Part shown: positions 1-7,185 of the stretch, in pieces
Position numbering within the stretch: position 1 is the stretch's first letter
Layout of the letters: every line of letters starts with the position of its first letter
Notes under the pieces: generated by a model
Seen by the model: only the letters and a program-made list of their open reading frames with translations
Told to the model about the DNA's origin: nothing
Databases searched by the model: none
IMG/VR virus record: IMGVR_UViG_3300021957_000327
Span: 1-22,965 of that record
Length of the DNA stretch: 22,965 bases
Direction: 5' to 3' (one strand)
Origin: a virus
Made by a program: the position numbers and the translations under genes

Positions 1-109
1 GGTGCTGGCGGGGCGCTTTGTTTCGCTAGAGATAGAATAAAGGAAACCTAATTTAGAACTTATTGGAATAAGAGATCAGATCATCATTAGTGTTTCACGC
101 TTACATTGG

Positions 110-133
110 TTAATATGATGATTAATATGATGA
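110..133 (+). repeat. 12-bp perfect tandem repeat, two copies
   Basis: The unit TTAATATGATGA occurs at 110-121 and again at 122-133 without mismatch. Each copy contains TATGAT, a one-mismatch match to the sigma70 -10 hexamer. Just downstream, ATGATTAGTGTTC (129-141) nearly repeats ATCATTAGTGTTT (82-94). The block is AT-rich and lies between the edge of the window and the 24-bp repeats. It may be an A+T-rich protein-binding stretch or a duplicated promoter element. Confidence 0.75.
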
Positions 134-141
134 TTAGTGTT

Positions 142-208
142 CGGAAAACCGTACTACTGATCGTACGGAAAACCGAACTACTGATAGTACGGAAAACCGA
201 ACTACTGG
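142..208 (+). repeat. 24-bp tandem repeat, about 2.8 copies, upstream of terS
   Basis: Three copies of a 24-bp unit starting CGGAAAACCG lie at 142-165, 166-189 and 190-208 (the last truncated), with only two single-base differences between copies 1 and 2. Each begins with the small dyad CGG-AAAA-CCG, and copy 2 contains ACTA-CTGA-TAGT (177-188). The last copy runs into the ribosome site of terS. Iterated sites just upstream of terS suit a terminase-binding (cos/pac-type) site or an operator. The sequence shows the repeat; its role is inference. Confidence 0.8.
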
Positions 209-215
209 AGGGTGG

Positions 216-641
216 ATGGCAAGCACAGGTGGAGTCAAGATTGGGTCGTCATACGACGAGGCTAGAACAAGAAAAGTAAATGCGGAAGCAGAGATAGCCG
301 AACTAGAGTTAAAAAAGATACACAGTGAGCTAGTGAACGCGGATGATGTGGTTTCGGCGTGGACAGATGTTCTTGGTTCTGTTAAATCACGATTGTTATC
401 TATACCTACTAAAGCAGCGCCTGTTGTTGCGGCAGAAGGTAACGCTGGCGTTTGCCAAGATGTCATTGAGCAACTTATAACTGAAGCATTAGAAGAGCTG
501 AGTCGATATGAGCCAAAGATTAGCCCAACAGAATCAACTGCAAGCAAAGTTGAACCCAGCGATGAAGGTGATGAGTCCGCCCCCAAAGAGAAGCGTAAGC
601 GAGTGGGCAGACCAAGAAAGGCGGCTGGACTCGCAAAGTAG
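216..641 (+). CDS. terS: Terminase small subunit (Nu1-like, shortened)
   Basis: Predicted DNA-recognition subunit of the packaging terminase, 141 aa. The ATG at 216 follows GGAGG (207-211) with four bases between. Residues about 14-75 are helical and charged (AEAEIAELELKKIHSEL, then SVKSRLLSIPTKAAP), matching the helical part of Nu1-type small subunits, where a Leu-Pro-x-Lys/Arg-x-Ala-Pro stretch is common. No N-terminal helix-turn-helix like that of lambda Nu1 is visible. Instead the C terminus has a basic AT-hook-like motif, KRKRVGRPRKAA (nt 591-626). The last 71 nt overlap the large-subunit gene and encode this motif. Position next to terL supports the call; whether the AT-hook replaces the missing DNA-binding domain is inference. 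Confidence 0.8.
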   Translation: MASTGGVKIGSSYDEARTRKVNAEAEIAELELKKIHSELVNADDVVSAWTDVLGSVKSRLLSIPTKAAPVVAAEGNAGVCQDVIEQLITEALEELSRYEPKISPTESTASKVEPSDEGDESAPKEKRKRVGRPRKAAGLAK

Positions 642-2358
642 TGCGGAGCCTGGCCGATGGTATACATCGAGAGCGGAATATCAAAGAGGTATAATGGATG
701 CGTGCTCGGACTCTAAAATACAAGAAGTTGTCGTCATGGCGGGCGCACAGCTTGGTAAGACTGAAGCTATTCTTAATATCATTGGGTATCACATTGATAA
801 CAATCCGTGTCCAATTCTGGTGTTACAGCCGACGTTGGAGATGGCTCAGGCGTTTTCAAAAGATAGGATCGCCGCAGGATTACTCCGCTCAACTCCCGTA
901 CTCAAAGGAAAGGTAAAAGATCCTCGTGCGCGTGACAGTGGGAACACAACGCTCCACAAAGTCTTCTCTGGCGGTGCGGTTACTATCGTGGGTGCTAATT
1001 CGCCTGCGGGTCTTGCGTCTCGACCAATCAGGATTGTTCTATGTGACGAGGTGGACAGATATCCAACGTCAGCAGGAAGCGAAGGAGATCCGATACAACT
1101 TGCTCGCAAGCGAAGCGCTACTTACTTCAACAGAAAGATCATTATGGTCAGCACCCCGACTAACAAAGGGGCTTCACGGATTGAAGATGCTTATGGCAAA
1201 TCCGACATGCGTGAATATCATGTACCTTGCAAACATTGCCACCATCCTCAGATCCTCAAGTGGGCGAATGTAAAATGGGAAGATGGTCAGCCGGAGACAG
1301 CTAAGTATCTTTGCGAAGAGTGTGGTGTGCTCTGGGATGAGGCGGATCGTGTTTGGTCTATTCGTAATGGCGACTGGGTGGCGAAAAAGCCGTTCAAAGG
1401 TATTGCGGGATTTGCGATCAACGGTTTGTGTTCGCCGTGGACACCTTTGGCTGATGGCGTTCGTGATTTCCTTAGCGTTAAGAAGAATCCTGAGCAGTTG
1501 CGTGTATGGACTAATACTTATTTGGGTGAGACGTGGGAGGACGCTGGAGAACGTATTGATGATTTTGAGCTGGCTGACCGGCGAGAGGAAATGCCATTTG
1601 TCCCAGATGAGGTCATGGTGCTCACAGCGGGGATTGATACGCAAGACAACCGGCTCGAAATGACGGTGCAAGGGTGGGGCAAGGACGATGAATCTTATGT
1701 AATCGACCACGTCACGTTGTACGGCGATCCTTCTACGCCACAGCTTTGGGGTGATCTTGATTCTAAGCTACTTCAGCAATACGAAACGGCGTCTGGACGA
1801 CTTCTTGGTATTCGCGCTGCGGCAATCGACTCGGGTGGTCACTTCACAAACAGCGTTTACGCATTCTGTAAGAAAAACCAAGGTCGTAGAATATTTGCGA
1901 TCAAGGGTGTTGGCGGTGACGGTAAGGCTATAGCAGGTAGACCGACTAAAAATAACACTATGAAGTGTCCATTATTCCCGGTTGGCGTCGATACAGTAAA
2001 GGATTTGGTCTTTGCTCGATTAAAGATCAAAGAGGAGGGTTCTGGGTATGTGCATTTCTCAGATGCGCTCACAGACGAGTATTTTCGGCAACTTACAGCG
2101 GAAAAAGCAGTAACTAGGTTCCACAGGGGCTTCAAAAAGCGAGTTTTCGAGAAGGTTAGAGCTAGAAATGAGGCACTAGATTGTATGGTGTACTCAATCG
2201 CCGCATATAGTATACTCGGGGTGAATGTAAATGCCCTTGCGAGTAAAATTGCAGGGCAAGAACAACCTCAGCAACAGGAAAGTAAGCCTGAGAGGAAGCA
2301 GGAGTCGTTCGTTCCTAGCTATCCACGTAAGGGCAACTTTGCAAACTCTTGGCGATGA
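571..2358 (+). CDS. terL: Terminase large subunit (lambda gpA family)
   Basis: ATP-driven DNA packaging motor and nuclease, 595 aa from the ATG at 571. This start puts SVSEWADQERRL near the N terminus, as in gpA-family proteins; the next in-frame ATG (about 694) would remove that conserved part, and the open frame before 571 adds unrelated residues. Walker A is AGAQLGKT (residues 57-64) and Walker B ends in the acidic pair D159-E160 (LCDEVDRYP). VSTPTNKG is the likely coupling motif. Four cysteines, CKHC (220-223) and CEEC (248-251), form a probable zinc site seen in this family. Nuclease-domain aspartates are likely D356 (AGIDTQDN) and D420 (AAIDSGGH). It overlaps terS by 71 nt and ends six bases before the next gene. 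The start is the only uncertain point. Confidence 0.95.
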   Translation: MSPPPKRSVSEWADQERRLDSQSSAEPGRWYTSRAEYQRGIMDACSDSKIQEVVVMAGAQLGKTEAILNIIGYHIDNNPCPILVLQPTLEMAQAFSKDRIAAGLLRSTPVLKGKVKDPRARDSGNTTLHKVFSGGAVTIVGANSPAGLASRPIRIVLCDEVDRYPTSAGSEGDPIQLARKRSATYFNRKIIMVSTPTNKGASRIEDAYGKSDMREYHVPCKHCHHPQILKWANVKWEDGQPETAKYLCEECGVLWDEADRVWSIRNGDWVAKKPFKGIAGFAINGLCSPWTPLADGVRDFLSVKKNPEQLRVWTNTYLGETWEDAGERIDDFELADRREEMPFVPDEVMVLTAGIDTQDNRLEMTVQGWGKDDESYVIDHVTLYGDPSTPQLWGDLDSKLLQQYETASGRLLGIRAAAIDSGGHFTNSVYAFCKKNQGRRIFAIKGVGGDGKAIAGRPTKNNTMKCPLFPVGVDTVKDLVFARLKIKEEGSGYVHFSDALTDEYFRQLTAEKAVTRFHRGFKKRVFEKVRARNEALDCMVYSIAAYSILGVNVNALASKIAGQEQPQQQESKPERKQESFVPSYPRKGNFANSWR

Positions 2359-2364
2359 TGGGCT

Positions 2365-2949
2365 ATGGCAAACTTATTCGACGCTGCAAATGCTCCAGAA
2401 GGAGAACCGGCTGAGGTCGTCGTAGGCGACTTTGTGCAATGGAAGCGCTCCGATCTAGTTAGCGATTACCCGACAGCAACTCATTCAGCAGAATATGTCG
2501 CTCGAATAACGGGTGGCGGTAGCACCGAGCACAAAATAGCGGCTACTGAAGCAACTGATTACTACCTTTTCACGATAGATTCTTCGACTAGCGCGACGTA
2601 TGACGCTGGTTTGTATCACTGGCAGTTAGAGATCACGCAAACGTCATCAGGCAATAGGATTGTCGTTGATATTGGCGATTTCGAGTTCCTGCCTGATATG
2701 GACAGCAATCAAGCTGATCCGCGAGTACACGCTGAGATCATGGTGGCTAAGATTGAGAGTCTATTGCAAGGAAAAGCTGACTCAGATGTCTCTTCTTACT
2801 CTATTGCTGGTCGATCTCTGACCAAACTTAGCTTTCAAGAGCTTGTTGATGCTCGTGATTACTACCGTCGCGAAGTGGTTAAGCATAAAAACGATGCCTT
2901 GATGAAAAGAGGCAAGAAAAGCGGCTCTACCATACAGGTAAGGTTCTGA
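2365..2949 (+). CDS. Head-tail joining protein: beta domain fused to gpW-like C terminus
   Basis: 194 aa, between the terminase and portal genes, the position of W in lambda. Residues about 18-112 look like an all-beta domain (GDFVQWKRSDL, YYLFTIDSST, GLYHWQLEITQT, IGDFEFLPD). Residues about 118-194 are helical: AKIESLLQG, then YSIAGRSLTKLSFQELVDAR and DYYRREV, ending in a basic tail with QVRF. The IAGRSLTKL...LVDARDYYRREV part resembles gpW (lambda, 68 aa), which plugs the portal and prepares heads for tail joining. I have seen this two-part arrangement in other phage proteins, so the fusion is probably a family rather than unique. The ribosome site before ATG 2365 is weak, suggesting coupling to terL translation. 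Confidence 0.65.
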   Translation: MANLFDAANAPEGEPAEVVVGDFVQWKRSDLVSDYPTATHSAEYVARITGGGSTEHKIAATEATDYYLFTIDSSTSATYDAGLYHWQLEITQTSSGNRIVVDIGDFEFLPDMDSNQADPRVHAEIMVAKIESLLQGKADSDVSSYSIAGRSLTKLSFQELVDARDYYRREVVKHKNDALMKRGKKSGSTIQVRF

Positions 2950-2950
2950 T

Positions 2951-4447
2951 ATGGGTTTATTTGATAGGTTCACTGGCAAAAAACCAGAGAAAGAAGACAA
3001 AACGAAGGTTTTTAAGCGTTCTTACCATGCGGCGAATACTGGCCGACTTTTTGCCGACTATGTTGACTCACAACGGTCTCCAGACAGTGAATTACACCCT
3101 GTAATTACTCGAATGAGGGCCAGATCGCGTGATTTGGCTCGAAATAACGAATATGCAAGGCGATATTTTAACTTATTGAAGACAAATGTCGTTGGGCAGT
3201 ATGGCTTTAAGCTACAAGTTAAGGCGTTAGATCCGCGCGGAGCCTTAGACACAGACGGAAATTCTGCTATTGAGCAGGCGTTCAAGGTATGGGGTAAGCG
3301 CGGAAATTGCACAGCAGACGGCAAAATGGGCTGGATTGACGTGCAAAAGATGGTTATGGAAGGTTTGGCGCGTGATGGTGAGGTCTTTGTCATCAAGCAC
3401 AGAGGTAATTCGTTCCATGATTCATTCACTCTTGAGTTTATCGAGCCAGATCAGGTCGATGAAGAGAAAAATGAGCGCTTAGACAACGGCAGAGAGATCA
3501 GAATGGGCGTGGAGCTTGATAAGTTCCGCAAGCCTATTGCGTATCACCTTCTTACTTCGCATCCAGGCGATTATGACTTTGCAAGCATGGTTAAGTCGCC
3601 AAAGCACAAGAGAGTGCCTGCTGATCGTGTCATACACGTATTTAGTGCTAATCGAGCTGGTCAAACTCGCGGTGAGCCTTGGATGGCTCCAGCGATGGGA
3701 AGCATCAAGCAGTTAAACGGCTGGCGAGAGGCTTCTATCATTGCGGCTCGCATGGGCGCGTCAAAGATGGGCTTTTTCACGTCGCCTGGCGGTGATGGAT
3801 TTGTAGCGGATGAGATGGACGGCAATATACCGTTAATTGATGCCCAGCCAGGTAGCTTCCACCAGTTGCCACAAGGCGTGGACTTGAAGACGTTTGACGT
3901 TGGCTATCCCACGAGTGAGTTTGATAGCTTCCATAAGTCGGTTCTCAAAGGGATATCGTCTGGTCTTGGTGTGTCGTATACCTCATTAGCCAATGATTTA
4001 GAGGCAACGTCTTATAGCTCTATTCGTCAGGGCGCTTTAGAAGAGCGCGACTTCTATAAGAATGTACAGCAGGTAATGATTGATCACTTCGTTCGCCCCG
4101 TATATGAGGCGTGGTTGAATTCTGCAATGGAAGTCGAGTCAGTTTTTATGCCGATGGCGACTTTTGATAAGTTCTCTTTAGCGTCAGAGTTCCGTGGTCG
4201 CGCTTGGAATTGGGTTGATCCCATGAAAGAGATGAACGCTGCGGTGCTAGGAATGAAGAACGGCGTATTGAGCCTACAAGATGTAGCGGCACAGTACGGG
4301 AAGGACACAGAAGAGCTTCTCGCAGAGATAAAGCGAGACAAGGATCTTATGGAGCAGTTCGGTATAACTTACGCTCTTGAGCCTTATGGGGCTGTTCAAG
4401 TGGGCATCGAACCTGATATATCAGGAGATGATGATGGCGAAATATAA
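2951..4447 (+). CDS. Portal protein (lambda gpB family)
   Basis: 498 aa. It should form the dodecameric ring at one head vertex through which DNA enters and leaves. Recognisable features: an N-terminal basic stretch with YHAANTGRLFADYVDSQRS, a conserved helical block RARSRDLARNNEYARRYFNL, then TNVVGQYGFKLQVKA, FTLEFIEPDQVD, HVFSANRAGQTRGEPWMAPA and the SYSSIRQGALEERDFYK block. All are typical of lambda-type portals, and the length is close to gpB. The ATG at 2951 follows AGGTAAGG about six bases upstream. Its end overlaps the next gene's start by 14 nt, so translation is probably coupled. No scaffold or protease gene separates it from the capsid gene. Confidence 0.93.
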   Translation: MGLFDRFTGKKPEKEDKTKVFKRSYHAANTGRLFADYVDSQRSPDSELHPVITRMRARSRDLARNNEYARRYFNLLKTNVVGQYGFKLQVKALDPRGALDTDGNSAIEQAFKVWGKRGNCTADGKMGWIDVQKMVMEGLARDGEVFVIKHRGNSFHDSFTLEFIEPDQVDEEKNERLDNGREIRMGVELDKFRKPIAYHLLTSHPGDYDFASMVKSPKHKRVPADRVIHVFSANRAGQTRGEPWMAPAMGSIKQLNGWREASIIAARMGASKMGFFTSPGGDGFVADEMDGNIPLIDAQPGSFHQLPQGVDLKTFDVGYPTSEFDSFHKSVLKGISSGLGVSYTSLANDLEATSYSSIRQGALEERDFYKNVQQVMIDHFVRPVYEAWLNSAMEVESVFMPMATFDKFSLASEFRGRAWNWVDPMKEMNAAVLGMKNGVLSLQDVAAQYGKDTEELLAEIKRDKDLMEQFGITYALEPYGAVQVGIEPDISGDDDGEI

Positions 4448-6920
4448 AGGTGAAGACATTGATACTAAACCAACTGAAGGCATGGTTGCAGAAGCTAGAC
4501 GAGGTCTTGATTGGCGCAAGGAACACGGTCGGGGCGGTACTGAGGTCGGCATTGCTCGCGCTCGTGATATTGTTAATGGGCGGGAGCTTTCTCCTAGCAC
4601 TGTGCGTCGTATGTATTCATTCTTTTCTCGACATGAGGTCGATAAGCAAGGAAAGGGATTTAGTAAGGGTGAAGGCTACCCCAGCGCAGGAAGAATCGCA
4701 TGGGCGCTCTGGGGAGGAGACAGTGGATTCTCCTTCTCAAGAAAAATAGTTAAACGACTCGACGCAATAGATGAGAGGTGCGACGAAATGGAAATAGAGA
4801 CTAGAGCAGAACCTGATGGTCTGAAAGTTGGCGACATGGTGAGCTGGAATAGCTCTGGCGGTCGAGCTGAAGGCAAGATTGATCGTATTGAGCGCGATGG
4901 CGATATCAACGTGCCAGACTCTGATTTTACCCTCACAGGTAAAGAAGATGATCCTGCCGCACTCATTACGCTGTACAGAGACGGCGAGGCTACAGAGCGA
5001 AAGGTCGGACACCGATTCTCTGCACTTACTAAGATTAGTGAGCGTTACTATGAAGAAGAGCGGCATATCAAGAACATCACTGAGACTGACGACTCTTATA
5101 TCGTAGAGTTTGGTAAGTCAGAGGAGCCAGAAATGGCTTCAGAAGGAGATGAAGAGCGAGTAGAGAAGCTAGAAGTTACTACTCGCGCTATGCAGATGGA
5201 TGCGTCTCCGATTAAAGAAGATGAGCGACGTGTAAAGATGGCTCTTAGCTCTGAGGAGCCTGTAGAGCGATCATTCGGCACAGAAGTGCTGGAGCACTCT
5301 GAGGAAGCTATTGATTTGAGCTTCTTGAATTCAGGTAGAGCACCCGTTCTCCTCGACCACAACCCCGAAAAACAGGTGGGGATTATAGAATCTGTCGAAC
5401 TCGATGGCTCGGCACGGCGTCTCCGTGCGACGGTGCGTTTTGGAAAGAACGGACTTGCTAGAGAGGCATTCGACGATGTTGTTGATGGCATTCGCGCAAA
5501 TGTATCCATTGGATACGCTATCAACAAAATGGAACGTCAAGGCAATGACAAGTATGTCGCTAAGTCTTGGCGTCCAGTAGAAGCTAGTTTGGTGTCTATC
5601 CCAGCGGATGTCTCCGTTGGTGTTGGTCGGTCAAGCGAGCCTACACCCGAACCCGTAACCATAACTGTTAGAGAGGAAACTCCTATGACAAATGAAGTAG
5701 ATGTTGCGGCCATCGAGTTAGAAGCTCGTAAAGCCGCCCAAAAAGATGCTGCTCAAATCGTTGAGCTTGGTGCGCGTCACAATCAGTCTGACATGGCTAA
5801 GAGAGCAATCTCTGATGGTCGTTCGGTAGCTGAGTTCCGTGGCGAATTGCTTGATGTAATCGGTTCAGAGCGTGCTCTGGAGTCGCAAGACATCGGCTTG
5901 ACCAGTAAGGAAGTTAAGCGCTTCTCTATTGTTCGCGCTATTCACGCTTTGGCCAACCCAACTGACCGTCGTGCTCAAGAAGCCGCCGCATTCGAGAAAG
6001 AGTGTTCGGAAGCTGCTGCCGCTGAGTTCGGTCGTTCTGCACAGGGAATCATGCTTCCAACCGACGTTCTGCGTACTTGGAAACGTGACCTTAACTCAGC
6101 AGACGAAGCTGACTTGTTTGGCGAAGATTATCGCGGACAAGACTTCGTTGATGTACTGCGTAATGCTTCAAGCGTAATGCAGGCTGGTGCTCGTACTCTG
6201 AATGGCCTTTCTGGTGATGTCCGCATCCCCAAGAAGACAGCAGCGGCGTCAGCGGCTTGGATTGCTACCGAAGGTGGTGCTTCAACTGAGTCAGAGATGA
6301 CTGTCGGCAATATCGCGATGACACCTAAGACTCTGGGTGCTTTCACAGATGTGACTCGTCAGTTGATGATTCAGTCAAGCATGGACGTAGAATCTTTGAT
6401 TCGTGACGATCTCGCTACAGCAATCGGTCTTGCGATTGACTTAGCAGGTCTTGAGGGATCAGGATCAAGCGGCCAGCCTACTGGTATCTTGAACACTTCT
6501 GGCATCAATAGCGTTACTAACTTCGCGGCGGCTAATCCTACCTTCGCAGAAGTGGTAACTCTTGAGACTGCGCTTGCAGAAGACAATGCGCTCATGGGCA
6601 ACTTGGCATACATTCTGCCAGCGGCCATGTACGGTGCATTGAAGACTACTGAGAAAGCATCAGGAACAGCGCAGTTCGTAGTAGAGCCTGGCGGCACTAT
6701 CAACGGACACCGTGCGATTGTTTCTAACCAAGGAACTGCTGGAAACCTTTACTTCGGTAACTTCAGCGATCTTCTGGTTGGCTTCTTCGGCGGTCTTGAC
6801 CTAGTAGTTGATCCATACACTGCATCAACAAGCGGAACTGTCCGTGTAGTTGCACTGCAATCTATGGACTTAGCTGTACGTCACGCTGTTAGCTTCGCTA
6901 AGGGTAACGACGGAGCCTAA
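4434..6920 (+). CDS. Prohead protease-major capsid fusion (HK97 type) with two extra N-terminal domains
   Basis: 828 aa. The ATG at 4434 follows AGGAG (4423-4427) by six bases; ATGs at 4428 and 4431 lie too close to it. Domains in order: residues 1-105, an unnamed phage domain (EARRGLDWRKEHGRGGTEVG, YPSAGRIAWALWGGD); 130-200, a tudor-like domain resembling the DUF2945/Hva1 family (LKVGDMVSWNSSGGRAEGKI); 267-402, an S78-type prohead protease with likely catalytic H309 (LLDHNPEKQVG) and S358 (IRANVSIGY); 418-828, an HK97-fold capsid protein preceded by a helical delta/scaffold segment. Capsid hallmarks include WIATEGG, AFTDVTRQLMIQSSMDVE and GSGSSGQPTGILN. No stop or frameshift separates protease from capsid. 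Protease should cut the delta part during head maturation. A good internal start at 5685 could make capsid alone. Confidence 0.92.
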   Translation: MAKYKGEDIDTKPTEGMVAEARRGLDWRKEHGRGGTEVGIARARDIVNGRELSPSTVRRMYSFFSRHEVDKQGKGFSKGEGYPSAGRIAWALWGGDSGFSFSRKIVKRLDAIDERCDEMEIETRAEPDGLKVGDMVSWNSSGGRAEGKIDRIERDGDINVPDSDFTLTGKEDDPAALITLYRDGEATERKVGHRFSALTKISERYYEEERHIKNITETDDSYIVEFGKSEEPEMASEGDEERVEKLEVTTRAMQMDASPIKEDERRVKMALSSEEPVERSFGTEVLEHSEEAIDLSFLNSGRAPVLLDHNPEKQVGIIESVELDGSARRLRATVRFGKNGLAREAFDDVVDGIRANVSIGYAINKMERQGNDKYVAKSWRPVEASLVSIPADVSVGVGRSSEPTPEPVTITVREETPMTNEVDVAAIELEARKAAQKDAAQIVELGARHNQSDMAKRAISDGRSVAEFRGELLDVIGSERALESQDIGLTSKEVKRFSIVRAIHALANPTDRRAQEAAAFEKECSEAAAAEFGRSAQGIMLPTDVLRTWKRDLNSADEADLFGEDYRGQDFVDVLRNASSVMQAGARTLNGLSGDVRIPKKTAAASAAWIATEGGASTESEMTVGNIAMTPKTLGAFTDVTRQLMIQSSMDVESLIRDDLATAIGLAIDLAGLEGSGSSGQPTGILNTSGINSVTNFAAANPTFAEVVTLETALAEDNALMGNLAYILPAAMYGALKTTEKASGTAQFVVEPGGTINGHRAIVSNQGTAGNLYFGNFSDLLVGFFGGLDLVVDPYTASTSGTVRVVALQSMDLAVRHAVSFAKGNDGA
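5671..5687 (+). promoter_or_regulatory. Internal ribosome site and in-frame ATG for a free capsid protein
   Basis: Within the fusion gene, GAGAGGA (5671-5677) is followed after seven bases by an ATG at 5685 that is in frame (codon 418). Translation from there gives 411 aa: a helical delta/scaffold segment beginning MTNEVDVAAIELEARK and then the whole capsid domain. HK97 gp5 (385 aa, with a roughly 100-residue delta part) has the same plan. The start falls exactly at the boundary between protease and capsid domains, after the Pro/Glu-rich linker EPTPEPVT. Function is inferred from the site's quality and placement, by analogy with nested starts such as lambda C/Nu3. Confidence 0.55.
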
Positions 6921-6929
6921 GGCTAGTAG

Positions 6930-6955
6930 CCCGCCCTTCGGGGCGGGTTTTCTCT
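6930..6955 (+). terminator. Intrinsic terminator after the capsid gene
   Basis: A perfect 7-bp G+C stem, CCCGCCC (6930-6936) and GGGCGGG (6941-6947), encloses the very stable TTCG tetraloop and is followed by TTTTCTCT (6948-6955). It begins ten bases after the capsid stop codon. No promoter is visible between it and the next ATG at 6967, so the next genes depend on read-through. It may also protect the 3' end of the capsid mRNA. Confidence 0.9.
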
Positions 6956-6966
6956 AAGGAGGATGT

Positions 6967-7185
6967 ATGAAATACGAAGTAATTAAGGGTTGTGTAATCA
7001 CTGGTAAGACCTACCGTGCAGGGCAAGTTGTCGAGCTTGATAACAAGCTGGCTGAGTCGCTGATGGGTATTGGTCGCATTGCACCAGCCGATGAGACTAC
7101 GACAGAAAATCGTGCTGTAGGCGTAGAAAACTCAGAAGACAAGCCAAAGACTCGCAAGCGGACTACTAAGGCGAAAGCTAAGTAA
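6967..7185 (+). CDS. Small conserved phage protein with basic tail (hypothetical)
   Basis: 72 aa, unknown function. Residues 1-42 (MKYEVIKGCVITGKTYRAGQ, then VVELDNKLAESLMGIGRIAP) resemble small proteins often found just after phage capsid genes: a short beta hairpin, a V-V-E-L strand and a helix ending in a G-R/K-x-x-P turn. Residues 45-72 are low-complexity, first acidic and then Lys/Arg/Thr-rich (KTRKRTTKAKAK), possibly DNA- or RNA-contacting. AAGGAGG (6956-6962) lies four bases before the ATG, one of the best ribosome sites in the window, which may offset low transcription past the terminator. The stop overlaps the next start (TAATG). A head decoration or completion role is possible but unproven. 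Confidence 0.75.
   Translation: MKYEVIKGCVITGKTYRAGQVVELDNKLAESLMGIGRIAPADETTTENRAVGVENSEDKPKTRKRTTKAKAK

Larger units (their letters stand above)
1..215. other. Non-coding leader before the terminase genes
   Basis: No convincing gene lies here. Two forward frames are open from the left edge, ending at 40 and 51, so the tail of an upstream gene may be present, but neither peptide is recognisable. The rest holds the 12-bp tandem repeat (110-133), the 24-bp tandem repeat (142-208) and a strong ribosome site (GGAGG at 207-211) for the terminase small subunit. Two TATGAT hexamers (114-119, 126-131) look like -10 boxes, but neither has a good -35 at normal spacing. In phages the stretch before terS often carries the cos or pac packaging site; that role here is inference. 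Confidence 0.5.

Noticed and set aside
1-51. Possible 3' end of an upstream gene (frames ending at 40 and 51)
   Set aside because: Both peptides are under 17 residues and neither is recognisable; random open frames this short are common.
142-208. CRISPR array
   Set aside because: The 24-bp copies are directly adjacent with no spacers, and no cas genes are present.
508-570. Earlier starts for the terminase large subunit (508, 562)
   Set aside because: Residues before 571 do not match the family's N terminus, deepen the overlap with terS, and have no good ribosome site.
134-667. A 177-codon open frame on the minus strand across the leader and terS
   Set aside because: It is antisense to terS, its first residues are just the 24-bp repeat translated, and the plus strand has a strong ribosome site and a recognisable product.
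4377-4433. Earlier start for the protease-capsid gene at 4377
   Set aside because: It would add residues lying in the portal gene with no ribosome site, while AGGAG lies ideally before the ATG at 4434.
4450-4749. A 99-codon plus-strand frame with a hydrophobic stretch, starting with GTG just after the portal stop
   Set aside because: It lies fully inside the recognised N-terminal domain of the capsid fusion in another frame; the hydrophobic run looks like a shadow of charged codons. A real nested membrane protein is not excluded but unsupported.
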